NCBI GenBank assembly: GCA_012033255.1
Contig: JAAUSF010000001.1
Location: 1-64,000, forward strand
DNA from: Cyanobacteria bacterium RU_5_0
GTDB taxonomy: Bacteria; Cyanobacteriota; Cyanobacteriia; Elainellales; Elainellaceae
Reading direction: 5' to 3'
Length of the DNA: 64,000 nt
The notes below the pieces were generated by a model that did not search any database, was not told the DNA's origin, and saw only the letters and a list, made by a program, of their open reading frames with translations. Positions 25,315 through 33,067 of this stretch are shown one piece after another (the first letter of the stretch is position 1; the number at the start of each line of letters is the position of its first letter). The translations under genes and the position numbers were made by a program.

Positions 25315-25871
25315 GGGCGATCGAGCAGCCCAATATCGGTCTCATCGGCGTTAGCGGGCAAATCTCCCCAGCTTGCAACAAAAAATTCAACTCCTAGAAT
25401 ACCGACTTGAATGAAATCTCCATCTTGGAGGATCTGCCGCTCTGAAGAAACAATCCGACGGCGATTGACCCACGTCCCATTCCGGCTACCCAGATCAGCG
25501 ATATAAAACCCATCGTAAGGGTGATGCCCAATTACGGCATGTCGGCGTGAGACAGAATTATGCTGAATCGGGATGGCACAAGCCACGCTGCGCCCAATCA
25601 ACCAACTTGAAGAAATCGGTGTGACTTCGGCAATTTGATCTTCAATCAAGTTTGTGGCCAAAAAGGCTGTACTGCCTCTGGAAACGGCTTGAATGTAAAG
25701 TCCTGTGACTCTGCATCGCTTAGGAGCTTGAAGAAGTGGTTCAATCACCGTTGAAACTTCATCAAGGTCATAGTTGCAGTCGGCTAATAATAAATCAGAC
25801 AAAAGGGGATTTCGTCTGAGCAGAGTGAGTGGATGGTGGAGGGAGAGGCTGATAGGATTAACGTTCGACAT
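25311..25871 (-). CDS. FHA domain protein
   Basis: A 186-residue cytoplasmic protein with a C-terminal forkhead-associated domain (about residues 85-165): SWLIGRSVACAIPI, the phosphothreonine-contacting SVSRRHAVIG, and ADLGSRNGTWVNRRRI are all intact. The N-terminal 80 residues are a conserved cyanobacterial extension with no named fold. FHA domains bind phosphothreonine peptides, so this protein should report Ser/Thr kinase signalling. It is the first gene of a two-gene unit with the VanX-like peptidase, overlapping by ATGA, which suggests a functional link to cell-wall metabolism; that link is inferred. Confidence 0.88.
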   Translation of the reverse strand: MSNVNPISLSLHHPLTLLRRNPLLSDLLLADCNYDLDEVSTVIEPLLQAPKRCRVTGLYIQAVSRGSTAFLATNLIEDQIAEVTPISSSWLIGRSVACAIPIQHNSVSRRHAVIGHHPYDGFYIADLGSRNGTWVNRRRIVSSERQILQDGDFIQVGILGVEFFVASWGDLPANADETDIGLLDRP

Positions 25872-26237
25872 CTTGCTGGGTTGACTCCATAGAACAACAG
25901 ACCTTGCTGATTCCTCTGTAGGTACGCACCCAGTCCAACGGAATGGCTATAAAAGCCTGCGGCGGAATGGTTCAGCAGAACGATATTACGAGTATTGAGA
26001 AAATTAAATAGCACTTACTCCAGGTTTAGCAAGTCTGGAAAACGGGGAATTTACGGAGACTTTACAAAGTTTTTCAAGAGGTTAAGGGAATTTACTGAGC
26101 TTTTCAACGGTTATTGCGTTGATAATCTTAGAATTTGGACTAAGTTCGTGGAAAAGTCGTGAACGTCTTAGGTTCTGAATTGTGCAGGCTAAGATTGACA
26201 ACTCATTATTGTTTAGGAAAGTTCAGCCGATCATCCC
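25872..26237. other. Intergenic region, no gene seen
   Basis: The first 360 bp between the FHA gene and the structured region. AT-rich with direct words such as GGAATTTAC (26048 and about 26087). A possible -35 box TTGACA occurs at 26195-26200. No protein-coding gene is supported. Confidence 0.4.
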
Positions 26238-26351
26238 AGTCAACTCAGCCAATTTGCCTACCTCGGTCCAATAGCGAATCGAATCCTTCCAGAGCAAGAT
26301 CGAACGATTCGTGAGTTGATTGAGAGCCTTGCTATTGGTGCCGGGTTGACT
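26238..26351 (+). ncRNA. Candidate structured RNA upstream of the nitrilase gene
   Basis: Nested complementary segments fold this region into one long hairpin: AGTCAAC (26238-26244) with GTTGACT (26345-26351); CGG (26264-26266) with CCG (26341-26343); CCAATAGC (26268-26275) with GCTATTGG (26331-26338); and CGAATCG (26275-26281) with CGATTCG (26305-26311). Two more hairpins follow (26361-26378 and 26384-26410). A TTGACA box lies about 40 bp upstream. It may be a stand-alone RNA or a leader of the downstream gene; strand is assumed. Confidence 0.4.
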
Positions 26352-26383
26352 AGCTTCAGGGTTTAGAAGATTCTAAACTGAAA

Positions 26384-26410
26384 GTATCCAGTTTGTGCAA
26401 TTCTGGATAC
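26384..26410 (+). promoter_or_regulatory. 8 bp hairpin GTATCCAG/CTGGATAC before the nitrilase gene
   Basis: A perfect 8 bp stem with an 11 nt loop, followed by ATTCTAATTTTG. Directly before it is another inverted repeat GTTTAGAAGATTCTAAAC (26361-26378). Together they could end an upstream RNA or form part of the leader of the gene at 26451. Confidence 0.5.
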
Positions 26411-26450
26411 ATTCTAATTTTGTTTAGTCATCGACCCGTCTCTTGCTTCT

Positions 26451-27263
26451 ATGAAGTCTTATCTTGCTGCTGCGGTGCAACTGAATAGCCTGCCAGATCT
26501 CGACAAAAACTTGGCGCAGGCAGAAGATTTAATTGACCTTGCAGTGCGGCAAGGGGCTGAATTAGTGTGTCTGCCAGAAAACTTCTCTTTCCTGGGTGAC
26601 GAAGACGCCAAGATGGCGCAAGCGGAGGCGATCGCCCAAGCCAGCGAGAAATTCCTCAAAACAATGGCACAACGATATCAGATCACTCTCCTTGGCGGTG
26701 GCTATCCCGTACCTACTGGGACAGGCAAAGTCTACAATACGGCTCTTTTGGTTGGGTCTGAAGGAGAGGAACTGGTTCGCTATGAGAAGGTTCATCTGTT
26801 TGATGTCAATCTCCCCGATGGCAATACCTATCAAGAGTCTCAAACTGTGTTAGCGGGAATGCGCCTACCTCCGATCCATCCTTCCAAAGAATTTGGTAAT
26901 TTAGGGCTATCCGTTTGCTATGATGTGCGCTTTCCCGAACTCTATCGGCATTTATCCCAGATGGGTGCAGAAGTATTGTTTATTCCAGCCGCTTTCACGG
27001 CATACACAGGCAAAGATCATTGGCAAGTGTTGTTGCAGGCACGGGCGATCGAAAATACGTGTTACGTGATTGCGCCTGCTCAGACTGGCAGACACAATGC
27101 CATCCGTCAATCCCACGGTCACGCGGTCATCATCGATCCGTGGGGGATTATTTTGGCAGATGCAGGCGGCAAACCCGGAGTGGCGATCGCGGCGATCGAG
27201 CCGTCCCGCTTGGAGCAAGTTCGTCGTCAAATGCCCTCACTCCAACATCGAGTGTTTGTCTAA
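26451..27263 (+). CDS. Nitrilase-family carbon-nitrogen hydrolase
   Basis: A 270-residue cytoplasmic amidohydrolase. The catalytic Glu-Lys-Cys triad is visible: LVCLPENFSF (Glu about 43), YEKVHLFDV (Lys about 111) and LSVCYDVRFPELYR (Cys about 152). The sequence is close to the Nit1 subgroup, whose characterised members hydrolyse deaminated glutathione, a repair reaction; the HLFDVNLPDG and CYVIAPAQTGRHN segments fit this. Length is normal. It is followed 63 bp later by an antiporter gene on the same strand. A deaminated glutathione amidase role is likely but not proven. Confidence 0.9.
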   Translation: MKSYLAAAVQLNSLPDLDKNLAQAEDLIDLAVRQGAELVCLPENFSFLGDEDAKMAQAEAIAQASEKFLKTMAQRYQITLLGGGYPVPTGTGKVYNTALLVGSEGEELVRYEKVHLFDVNLPDGNTYQESQTVLAGMRLPPIHPSKEFGNLGLSVCYDVRFPELYRHLSQMGAEVLFIPAAFTAYTGKDHWQVLLQARAIENTCYVIAPAQTGRHNAIRQSHGHAVIIDPWGIILADAGGKPGVAIAAIEPSRLEQVRRQMPSLQHRVFV

Positions 27264-27326
27264 TTCCTCAAAATTCGCTCTTCAGACTACTCCTCATCTT
27301 GTTAAGAACCTTGTACATTAGACAGG

Positions 27327-28793
27327 ATGAGTTCTACAGAATGCATGGTTGATCTGATTCCTTGGACAACCTTTGTTAGCTTAAACAATCTAACGTCGGC
27401 TATTCCCTTTTCATTCAATTCTACTTCCCCCCTATTCGCTACTGCGACTGCCGCCGAAAGCGGGTCCCTGGTGCTGGTAGGGGTCTTACTTAGCTTGGTG
27501 GTCATTTATCTGGCATCCAAACTAGTCGGAGAAATTTGCGCTCGAATTAATCTCCCACCCGTACTCGGAGAATTAATTGGGGGTGTGGTAGTTGGAGTTT
27601 CAGCGTTGAATCTGCTGGGTTTTCCTGGAGCCGATGGAGAAATAGATTCTCTGATCCTCACCTTCCTCCAATCGACAGCAGGTTTGACTTCAGAACTAAC
27701 CCCAAGCGTGGCTGAATCGATCAGTGAAGTGATTTCAGTGCTCTCAGAACTCGGTGTGATTATCCTGCTATTTGAGATTGGCTTGGAATCCGATTTAAAT
27801 GAGCTAATCCGGGTGGGTCCACAGGCGGCACTGGTGGCAGCCGTTGGAGTGGCAGTTCCTTTTGCGATCGGCACTACCGGATTAATTGCGTTATTCAATG
27901 TCCCTGTGATACCTGCGATCTTTGCGGGAGCCGCCTTAACCGCAACGAGCATCGGCATTACGGCGAAAGTGTTAGCAGAGATTCAACGACTCACTTCTAA
28001 AGAAGGTCAAATTATTATTGGCGCAGCCGTCTTGGATGACGTGTTGGGCATTATTGTTCTGGCAGTCGTGGCGAGTTTGGCGAAAACAGGAGAAATTGAA
28101 ATTTCCAATATCGTCTATTTGATTATTGGAGCAACGATATTTCTAATTGGATCAATTCTACTCGGACGCTTACTCAGTCCATACTTTGTTATATTAGTCG
28201 ATCAACTCAAAACAAGAGGACAACTGATTCTTTCATCGCTGATCTTTGCGTTCATTCTGTCATATGTTGGAGCAGCGATTCAGTTGGAAGCAATTCTGGG
28301 TGCATTCGCGGCTGGACTAGTGTTGGCGGAAACAGAGAAACGTAAGGAACTAGAAGAACAGTTGATTCCGATCGCGGATATGTTCGTTCCCATTTTCTTT
28401 GTGGTTGTGGGTGCCAAAACCGATGTCAGTGTCCTTAATCCATTTAATCCTGAAAACCGAGAAGGGCTGATCATTGCTACTTTTCTCGTAGTTGTTGCCA
28501 TTGTCGGCAAGATCGTTACTGGAGCAGCCGTGTTTGGGCAACCTGGAATTAATCGATTGGCGATCGGCATTGGCATGATTCCGAGGGGGGAAGTTGGGCT
28601 GGTCTTTGCAGGCGTCGGATCAGCAACAGGGATTTTATCAGAGTCCTTAGATGCGGCAATCATCGTCATGGTGATCTTAACTACGTTTCTGGCTCCGCCT
28701 CTGTTGCGCGTTGTCTTCCAGGATGCTGACCAACCGGAAGGAAAAGTTGTCCAGGAATCTAAAAGCCTATCCGAAAACCTCGATCGCATTTGA
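27327..28793 (+). CDS. Na+/H+ (cation:proton) antiporter, CPA2 family
   Basis: A polytopic membrane protein of up to 488 residues with about 12 hydrophobic segments. The fold of the CPA2/NapA-type antiporters is suggested by NLPPVLGELIGGVVVGV near the N-terminus, the conserved FEIGLESDLNEL region, ALTATSIGITAKVL, the essential-acid motif GAAVLDDVLGIIVLAV (Asp-Asp pair), and GMIPRGEVGLVFAGVG. It resembles the cyanobacterial NhaS3 type that exchanges sodium for protons, but which membrane it is in cannot be seen. The start may be ATG 27327 or 27345; the N-terminal extension before the first helix is poorly conserved. A long inverted repeat begins inside its last codons. Confidence 0.9.
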   Translation: MSSTECMVDLIPWTTFVSLNNLTSAIPFSFNSTSPLFATATAAESGSLVLVGVLLSLVVIYLASKLVGEICARINLPPVLGELIGGVVVGVSALNLLGFPGADGEIDSLILTFLQSTAGLTSELTPSVAESISEVISVLSELGVIILLFEIGLESDLNELIRVGPQAALVAAVGVAVPFAIGTTGLIALFNVPVIPAIFAGAALTATSIGITAKVLAEIQRLTSKEGQIIIGAAVLDDVLGIIVLAVVASLAKTGEIEISNIVYLIIGATIFLIGSILLGRLLSPYFVILVDQLKTRGQLILSSLIFAFILSYVGAAIQLEAILGAFAAGLVLAETEKRKELEEQLIPIADMFVPIFFVVVGAKTDVSVLNPFNPENREGLIIATFLVVVAIVGKIVTGAAVFGQPGINRLAIGIGMIPRGEVGLVFAGVGSATGILSESLDAAIIVMVILTTFLAPPLLRVVFQDADQPEGKVVQESKSLSENLDRI

Positions 28794-28850
28794 TCTATCT
28801 CAGGTAGGGTGGGCAATGCCCACCCCACAAAATGAACTTTCGGATAGGCT
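28764..28850. repeat. 13 bp inverted repeat spanning the antiporter gene end, with inner hairpin
   Basis: AGCCTATCCGAAA (28764-28776, still coding) is the exact reverse complement of TTTCGGATAGGCT (28838-28850). Between them is the dispersed hairpin GGGTGGGC-AAT-GCCCACCC (28807-28825). The nested structure may end the transcript or protect the mRNA 3' end. Confidence 0.75.
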
Positions 28851-29116
28851 CCAAATAACTAAAGGACGATCGAAACCCTCGTAATCCAGTGCGCGAACTG
28901 GCACTCGAGCGTCAACCCTTCAAAGAAAGGTAATAGTACCATCCGTTCTCAGAAGTTTGTGATAGACTCATCACTCAAACAAGACAATTTTTCTAGAGGT
29001 AGAGTGAAATTCGCTATTTTTCAACAATTAACCTCTATCTATAGTGCATATCCTTAATCCGTGTCGCAACTGAGACTCTGAAGCGCCAGTCAGCCCGATC
29101 GCAGCATCCAACCCTT
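28851..29116. other. murI upstream region
   Basis: Together with the preceding repeat this makes a 320 bp gene-free stretch. Nothing distinct is seen apart from AT-rich DNA that should hold the murI promoter. Confidence 0.4.
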
Positions 29117-30016
29117 ATGAATGATTCCCAGTTTGAACCCAAACCTCAGCTAATGTTTTCTGCACTCAACACGCTACAACGCTCTAGAATCGGTATCTTT
29201 GATAGCGGCGTAGGGGCGTTAACGGTGCTGCGGGAACTGTACCGTCAATTGCCAAACGAATCCATTCTTTATTTCAGTGATACGGCTCGTTTACCCTATG
29301 GCAACCGCTCACAGGCAGAGATTTCGCAATTTGTTCGTGAGATTCTGAGTTGGATGGTACAGCAGGGTGTGAAAATGGTGATTATGGCATGTAATACGGG
29401 TTCCGCTCTAGCATTAGAAACCGTGCGATCGGAGTTTGATATCCCGATTTTGGGCGTGATTCTACCGGGCGCACGGGCTGCCGTTCAGCAGGGCAAGCGC
29501 ATTGGCGTGATTGCGACTCCAGCCACCGCCAACAGCAACGCTTATCAGCAAGCGATTCAAGAAATCAACCCAATGGTCGATGTTTGGGAAGTAGGCTGTC
29601 CAGAACTCGTGCCATTAATTGAGAGCAATCGAGTCAATGATCCCTACACGCGCAAAATGATTCAGGAGTATCTAGCTCCTCTAATCGAGCAGCAGATCGA
29701 CACGCTAGTCTATGGCTGTACTCACTACCCCCTGCTTTCGCCCGTGATTCGATCGATCCTGTCGCGTTCCGTTCGGTTGATCGATCCAGCCGTTCATGTA
29801 GTAGCGGCGGCGGCACGGGAACTAGAGCTACTAGGGCTAAGAAATATGCGAACCGCTATGCCAACCCAGTTCTATGTCAGTGGGTGCCCTGCGACGTTCG
29901 CGCAATTGTCAGTTCAATGGTTGGGTTGTACGCCGATCGTTGAGCAAGTTGATGTCACAACAACAATTCGCCCGCCTAAATCTCTAGAACTGGCGGAGCG
30001 ATCGAGTAATCTTTAG
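29117..30016 (+). CDS. murI: Glutamate racemase
   Basis: A 299-residue racemase that converts L- to D-glutamate for peptidoglycan. The two catalytic cysteines are in MACNTGSALALE (about residue 94) and YGCTHYPLLSPVI (about 206). The N-terminal IGIFDSGVGALTVLRELYRQLP and PYGNRSQAEISQF are also diagnostic. The frame starts at ATG 29117; ATG 29153 would give a more typical N-terminus because the family begins close to RIGIFDSG. It lies upstream of sds in the same direction, an arrangement I recall from several cyanobacteria, but with about 940 bp between. Confidence 0.95.
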   Translation: MNDSQFEPKPQLMFSALNTLQRSRIGIFDSGVGALTVLRELYRQLPNESILYFSDTARLPYGNRSQAEISQFVREILSWMVQQGVKMVIMACNTGSALALETVRSEFDIPILGVILPGARAAVQQGKRIGVIATPATANSNAYQQAIQEINPMVDVWEVGCPELVPLIESNRVNDPYTRKMIQEYLAPLIEQQIDTLVYGCTHYPLLSPVIRSILSRSVRLIDPAVHVVAAAARELELLGLRNMRTAMPTQFYVSGCPATFAQLSVQWLGCTPIVEQVDVTTTIRPPKSLELAERSSNL

Positions 30017-30041
30017 CATCACAATGATTACAACCAGTTAT

Positions 30042-30109
30042 TTAGGGTAGGGGCATCCCCTTATGGATGCCCGAAATCTTCCAGGGTAGACATAAAACCT
30101 ACCCCTAAC
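30042..30109. repeat. Nested inverted repeat after murI
   Basis: GGGCATCC (30051-30058) pairs with GGATGCCC (30065-30072), and an outer TTAGGGTAGG (30042-30051) pairs with CCTACCCCTAA (about 30098-30108) with one bulge. It is part of the dispersed GGGCATCC family and may mark the end of the murI transcript. Confidence 0.65.
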
Positions 30110-30960
30110 CTTGAACTTAGATGAACCCTGACAGTGTAGATGCATGCAGTGAGGCAGAATCCTAAGAACTCTGCCTTACAGATCCACTGAATGGCGGGAT
30201 ATAACTCAATCGAATCATTGGAGTACCTATTTTTAGGCTCCCGATCGTTGCGCTAATCTCAAAAGGAGGTAGACTGCCAAGATGTACCCTGTAGCCAGAA
30301 CGGGGATGATAAATGGAATGGAATCGTAAGCCATAATTTTGTTCTATAGATAAAAAACTTAGAATAGCAATGCCACCGGAGCATCAAGACTCACACAAAT
30401 GCAGGCTCATGGGCAGACAATAACGCCGCCAGAATTCAGGTAGAATCTGACCTATGCCAAAAGCCAATGTCAAAGAGCTAGCTTGTGAGAAACTGACACT
30501 GAGCTTGGAGCAAGACAGCGTGAATAAACACGCTAATCCATCCATCTAGTTCCCAATCTCAATCAGTGCAATTTACACTAACGATTATGAGAACCTACCC
30601 AGCTAACAAGATCCGCAGAACTCAACCTGCCTATTACAAGCATCGTTCTAATCCAGATCTCAACAGTCGCATCAGCATCTCAAAAACTAGTTGCCTAACC
30701 CGTGCTGAATTTATGAAATTTTGAAATCCTTACCTACTAGACTAACATACGATCTCAGCACTAACACTAGGTTTCCAGACTTTTTGAGGGTCTTTTTTGA
30801 AGAACTTAAATTAGTTTGTCTCAGAGGTTATTTTTGAGAACGATAAACCTTGAGATTGACGAGATTCGATCGCCGGAGTGCAACAGATATTGGAGGGTTA
30901 GCTTAGAATAAATGTAAGATATGTAAAATTTCGTAACTTAACGCCAGAGTCAGTGTATCC
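30110..30960. other. Long gene-poor region before sds
   Basis: About 850 bp. The only supported gene is a 33-codon frame on the minus strand at 30233-30334. On the plus strand a 31-codon frame from 30454 (MPKANVKELACEKL) looks like a protein start but ends early and is not supported. Confidence 0.45.
30233..30334 (-). CDS. Candidate 33-residue single-helix membrane protein
   Basis: A short frame beginning MAYDSIPFIIPVLATGYILA and continuing with VYLLLRLAQRSGA. It encodes one clear transmembrane helix (about residues 6-26) with a basic C-terminal end, the size and shape of the small thylakoid subunits of photosystem, cytochrome b6f or NDH-1 complexes (for example PetL, Psb or NdhP class). I cannot match it to a named subunit. 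It stands alone in a 940 bp region between murI and sds, with no strong ribosome binding site. The good helix and clean start make it more likely real than chance. Confidence 0.5.
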   Translation of the reverse strand: MAYDSIPFIIPVLATGYILAVYLLLRLAQRSGA

Positions 30961-31932
30961 ATGACCTCAGCAACCTCTCTCTTCTCCCCGGTCGAAGCGG
31001 ATCTGCGTCTACTGACAGAGAACCTGAAGCAGTTAGTGGGTGCCCGCCACCCTATTCTCTACGCCGCAGCAGAACATCTGTTTGGGGCAGGAGGGAAACG
31101 GCTGAGACCCGCGATCGTGCTTCTCATCTCCCGCGCTACGATGCCAAACCAGGACATAACGCCCAAGCACTGCCGTCTGGCAGAAATCACGGAGATGATT
31201 CATACGGCTAGTCTTGTACATGATGATGTGATTGATGAGTCAGAATTGCGTCGAGGTGTTCCGACGGTTCACAGCAGCTTTGGCAACCGGATTGCCGTGT
31301 TAGCAGGCGATTTTCTCTTCGCTCAGTCCTCGTGGTATTTGGCGAATCTAGATAATTTGACGGTAGTAAAATTACTGTCTCAGGTGATTATGGATCTGGC
31401 AGAGGGAGAAATCCAGCAGGGTCTGAATCGGTTTGATACGAGTTTGTCGATCGAGTCCTACCTCGAAAAGAGCTACTATAAAACGGCATCTTTACTCGCC
31501 AACAGTTCTAAAGCGGCTGGAATCTTGAGTGGTGTTTCCGTGGAAATGGCCAGGGATCTGTACACCTACGGTCGAAATATCGGTCTGGCGTTTCAAATCG
31601 TGGATGATATTCTAGACTTTACAAGTTCCAGTGATACGTTAGGTAAACCAGCTGGATCTGACCTGAAGAGCGGCAATTTGACGGCTCCTGTGCTATACGC
31701 TCTAGAGGAAAAGCCTTATTTAGAAGCGCTGATTGAACGGGAGTTTACAGAACAGGAAGATCTGGACCAGGCGATCGCCCTCGTGAAAGACAGCAAGGGA
31801 ATCGATCGATCGCGTGAACTAGCTGCTCAACACGCTCAACTGGCAGTTCAAAATCTTGTTGACCTCCCGCCCTCTGCCTCTCGTCAGGCACTAATTGAGT
31901 TGGCAGATTATGTTCTCAGCCGACTGTATTAG
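30961..31932 (+). CDS. sds: Solanesyl diphosphate synthase (trans-polyprenyl synthase)
   Basis: A 323-residue all-trans polyprenyl diphosphate synthase. It elongates geranylgeranyl diphosphate with isopentenyl units to make the C45 side chain of plastoquinone. The first aspartate-rich motif is in LVHDDVIDESELRRG (about residues 85-99) and the second in FQIVDDILDFTSS (about 215-227); GGKRLRPAIVLLI is the family start. A small residue pattern upstream of the first motif fits a long-chain enzyme. Length and context match cyanobacterial Sds. C45 versus C40 product cannot be told by eye. Confidence 0.93.
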   Translation: MTSATSLFSPVEADLRLLTENLKQLVGARHPILYAAAEHLFGAGGKRLRPAIVLLISRATMPNQDITPKHCRLAEITEMIHTASLVHDDVIDESELRRGVPTVHSSFGNRIAVLAGDFLFAQSSWYLANLDNLTVVKLLSQVIMDLAEGEIQQGLNRFDTSLSIESYLEKSYYKTASLLANSSKAAGILSGVSVEMARDLYTYGRNIGLAFQIVDDILDFTSSSDTLGKPAGSDLKSGNLTAPVLYALEEKPYLEALIEREFTEQEDLDQAIALVKDSKGIDRSRELAAQHAQLAVQNLVDLPPSASRQALIELADYVLSRLY

Positions 31933-32336
31933 AGAGTTTCCATCATTTGGCGGACAAGTCTACCCAATCTGGCTTTTACACTGGGTGGGGGGCTATACAC
32001 TCTAGAATACGCTCTAGAAATAGAGTGAAGGGTTCGATCGCTGATCTTGCTGGAAGAATTTTCAGGCATTGGTGAACGTTCCTTGGAATAGCAAGAGTAG
32101 AGCATTAGATTCGTTTGCCCTTTGATCGAAGGCGCAAGCATCTGCGTCTATCTTGGTGTATCTATCTACATATTTACGTTGTAATTGGGGTGTCATTAAG
32201 TCGATACAAAATTTCACTGATTTACTGAGGAAATTACGGATGACTTGGGCATTTATGAAATTTTCGTGAATTGCACAATCTGAGTTTAAATCCTTGATAA
32301 ATCAGTCGATCGATTTTCGGTTCTAGCTCACTCAAG
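31933..32336. other. Intergenic region with short direct repeats
   Basis: About 400 bp between convergent genes. It has repeated CTCTAGAA words (about 31998-32024). A 70-codon minus-strand frame here has no protein-like features and is not called. Confidence 0.45.
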
Positions 32337-32816
32337 CTATATCAGAAGGCAGGTTCGGTTGGCTAGAACGATTTTTTGAACGTGAAATCGGATCGTATCA
32401 AAGAGGTTTTGACGGCTAATTTCAGTCCCCGACTGCAAATCCCCCGGAGTTTCAAAAAAAACTATGCTATCGACAGGCTTCATTGCTAGCATTTGGAATA
32501 AGATGTGTATGGCAGGGATCGGCAGAGCCACCATCTGTTGATCATTTGAACCCTGATAATGAGCAGAAGCGTCCTCAAAAGTAGGAAAAGCGTAAACTGC
32601 ATTTTTAGTGAGATTAGATTGGGTGCGATTTGCTAGTGTAGTCATCAGCCAATTCTGTTCCAGGGTTTGCAGAATAAAGTATTGTGGGTGCTTCAACCGA
32701 CTGGCAATTGCTTTTAAGCCCGGAGCGATCGCTTGAACATCAGCAGGATTTGCCCCATATTGAGGGGCTTGGTCAATCAGGACTTGAATCTGCTGATCAT
32801 GGTTCGTTGTGTTCAT
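32337..32816 (-). CDS. Conserved hypothetical protein
   Basis: A 159-residue soluble protein that I do not recognise by family. It has an N-terminal helical half (MNTTNHDQQIQVLIDQAPQY, then PADVQAIAPGLKAIASRL) and a C-terminal mixed part with IHILFQMLAM and VDSIVFFETPGDL. There is no signal peptide, membrane segment or catalytic motif. The sequence has the look of cyanobacterial proteins of unknown function. It is divergent from hetZ, with 250 bp between the two starts, so they may share regulation. Confidence 0.75.
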   Translation of the reverse strand: MNTTNHDQQIQVLIDQAPQYGANPADVQAIAPGLKAIASRLKHPQYFILQTLEQNWLMTTLANRTQSNLTKNAVYAFPTFEDASAHYQGSNDQQMVALPIPAIHILFQMLAMKPVDSIVFFETPGDLQSGTEISRQNLFDTIRFHVQKIVLANRTCLLI

Positions 32817-33067
32817 TTTTTATTTCAGGGTGTAAAAGTCACTCGTCCTCTCAGTCTAAACTAGACCTTTCTATAGGAAGTGTTTCATCCTAAAGCAAGA
32901 GTTTAGACGATGGACTTCTGAGGCTCTGAACCTAAACAAGAGTGTCTAAGAGTGTCGTTTACCAACCATCTCAGAGCCAGATTGTCTTCTAGTGTTCCGA
33001 AGAATATGGAGCTAGAGTTCAGTCGAGTACGGTTCACTGGAGTGATTCTTGAGGGGTTACAGGTAGA
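32817..33067. promoter_or_regulatory. Divergent region upstream of hetZ
   Basis: A 250 bp region containing the promoters of hetZ and the divergent hypothetical gene. CTAAGAGTGTC-like words repeat here, but no clear operator was found. Confidence 0.35.

Noticed and set aside
26160-26420. Identification of the structured region as 6S RNA
   Set aside because: Size and bulged-hairpin shape fit, but I cannot align it with known cyanobacterial 6S RNA and its usual neighbour gene is not here.
31929-32141. Minus-strand frame of 70 codons after sds
   Set aside because: Composition looks random, and it overlaps the sds stop and short direct repeats.
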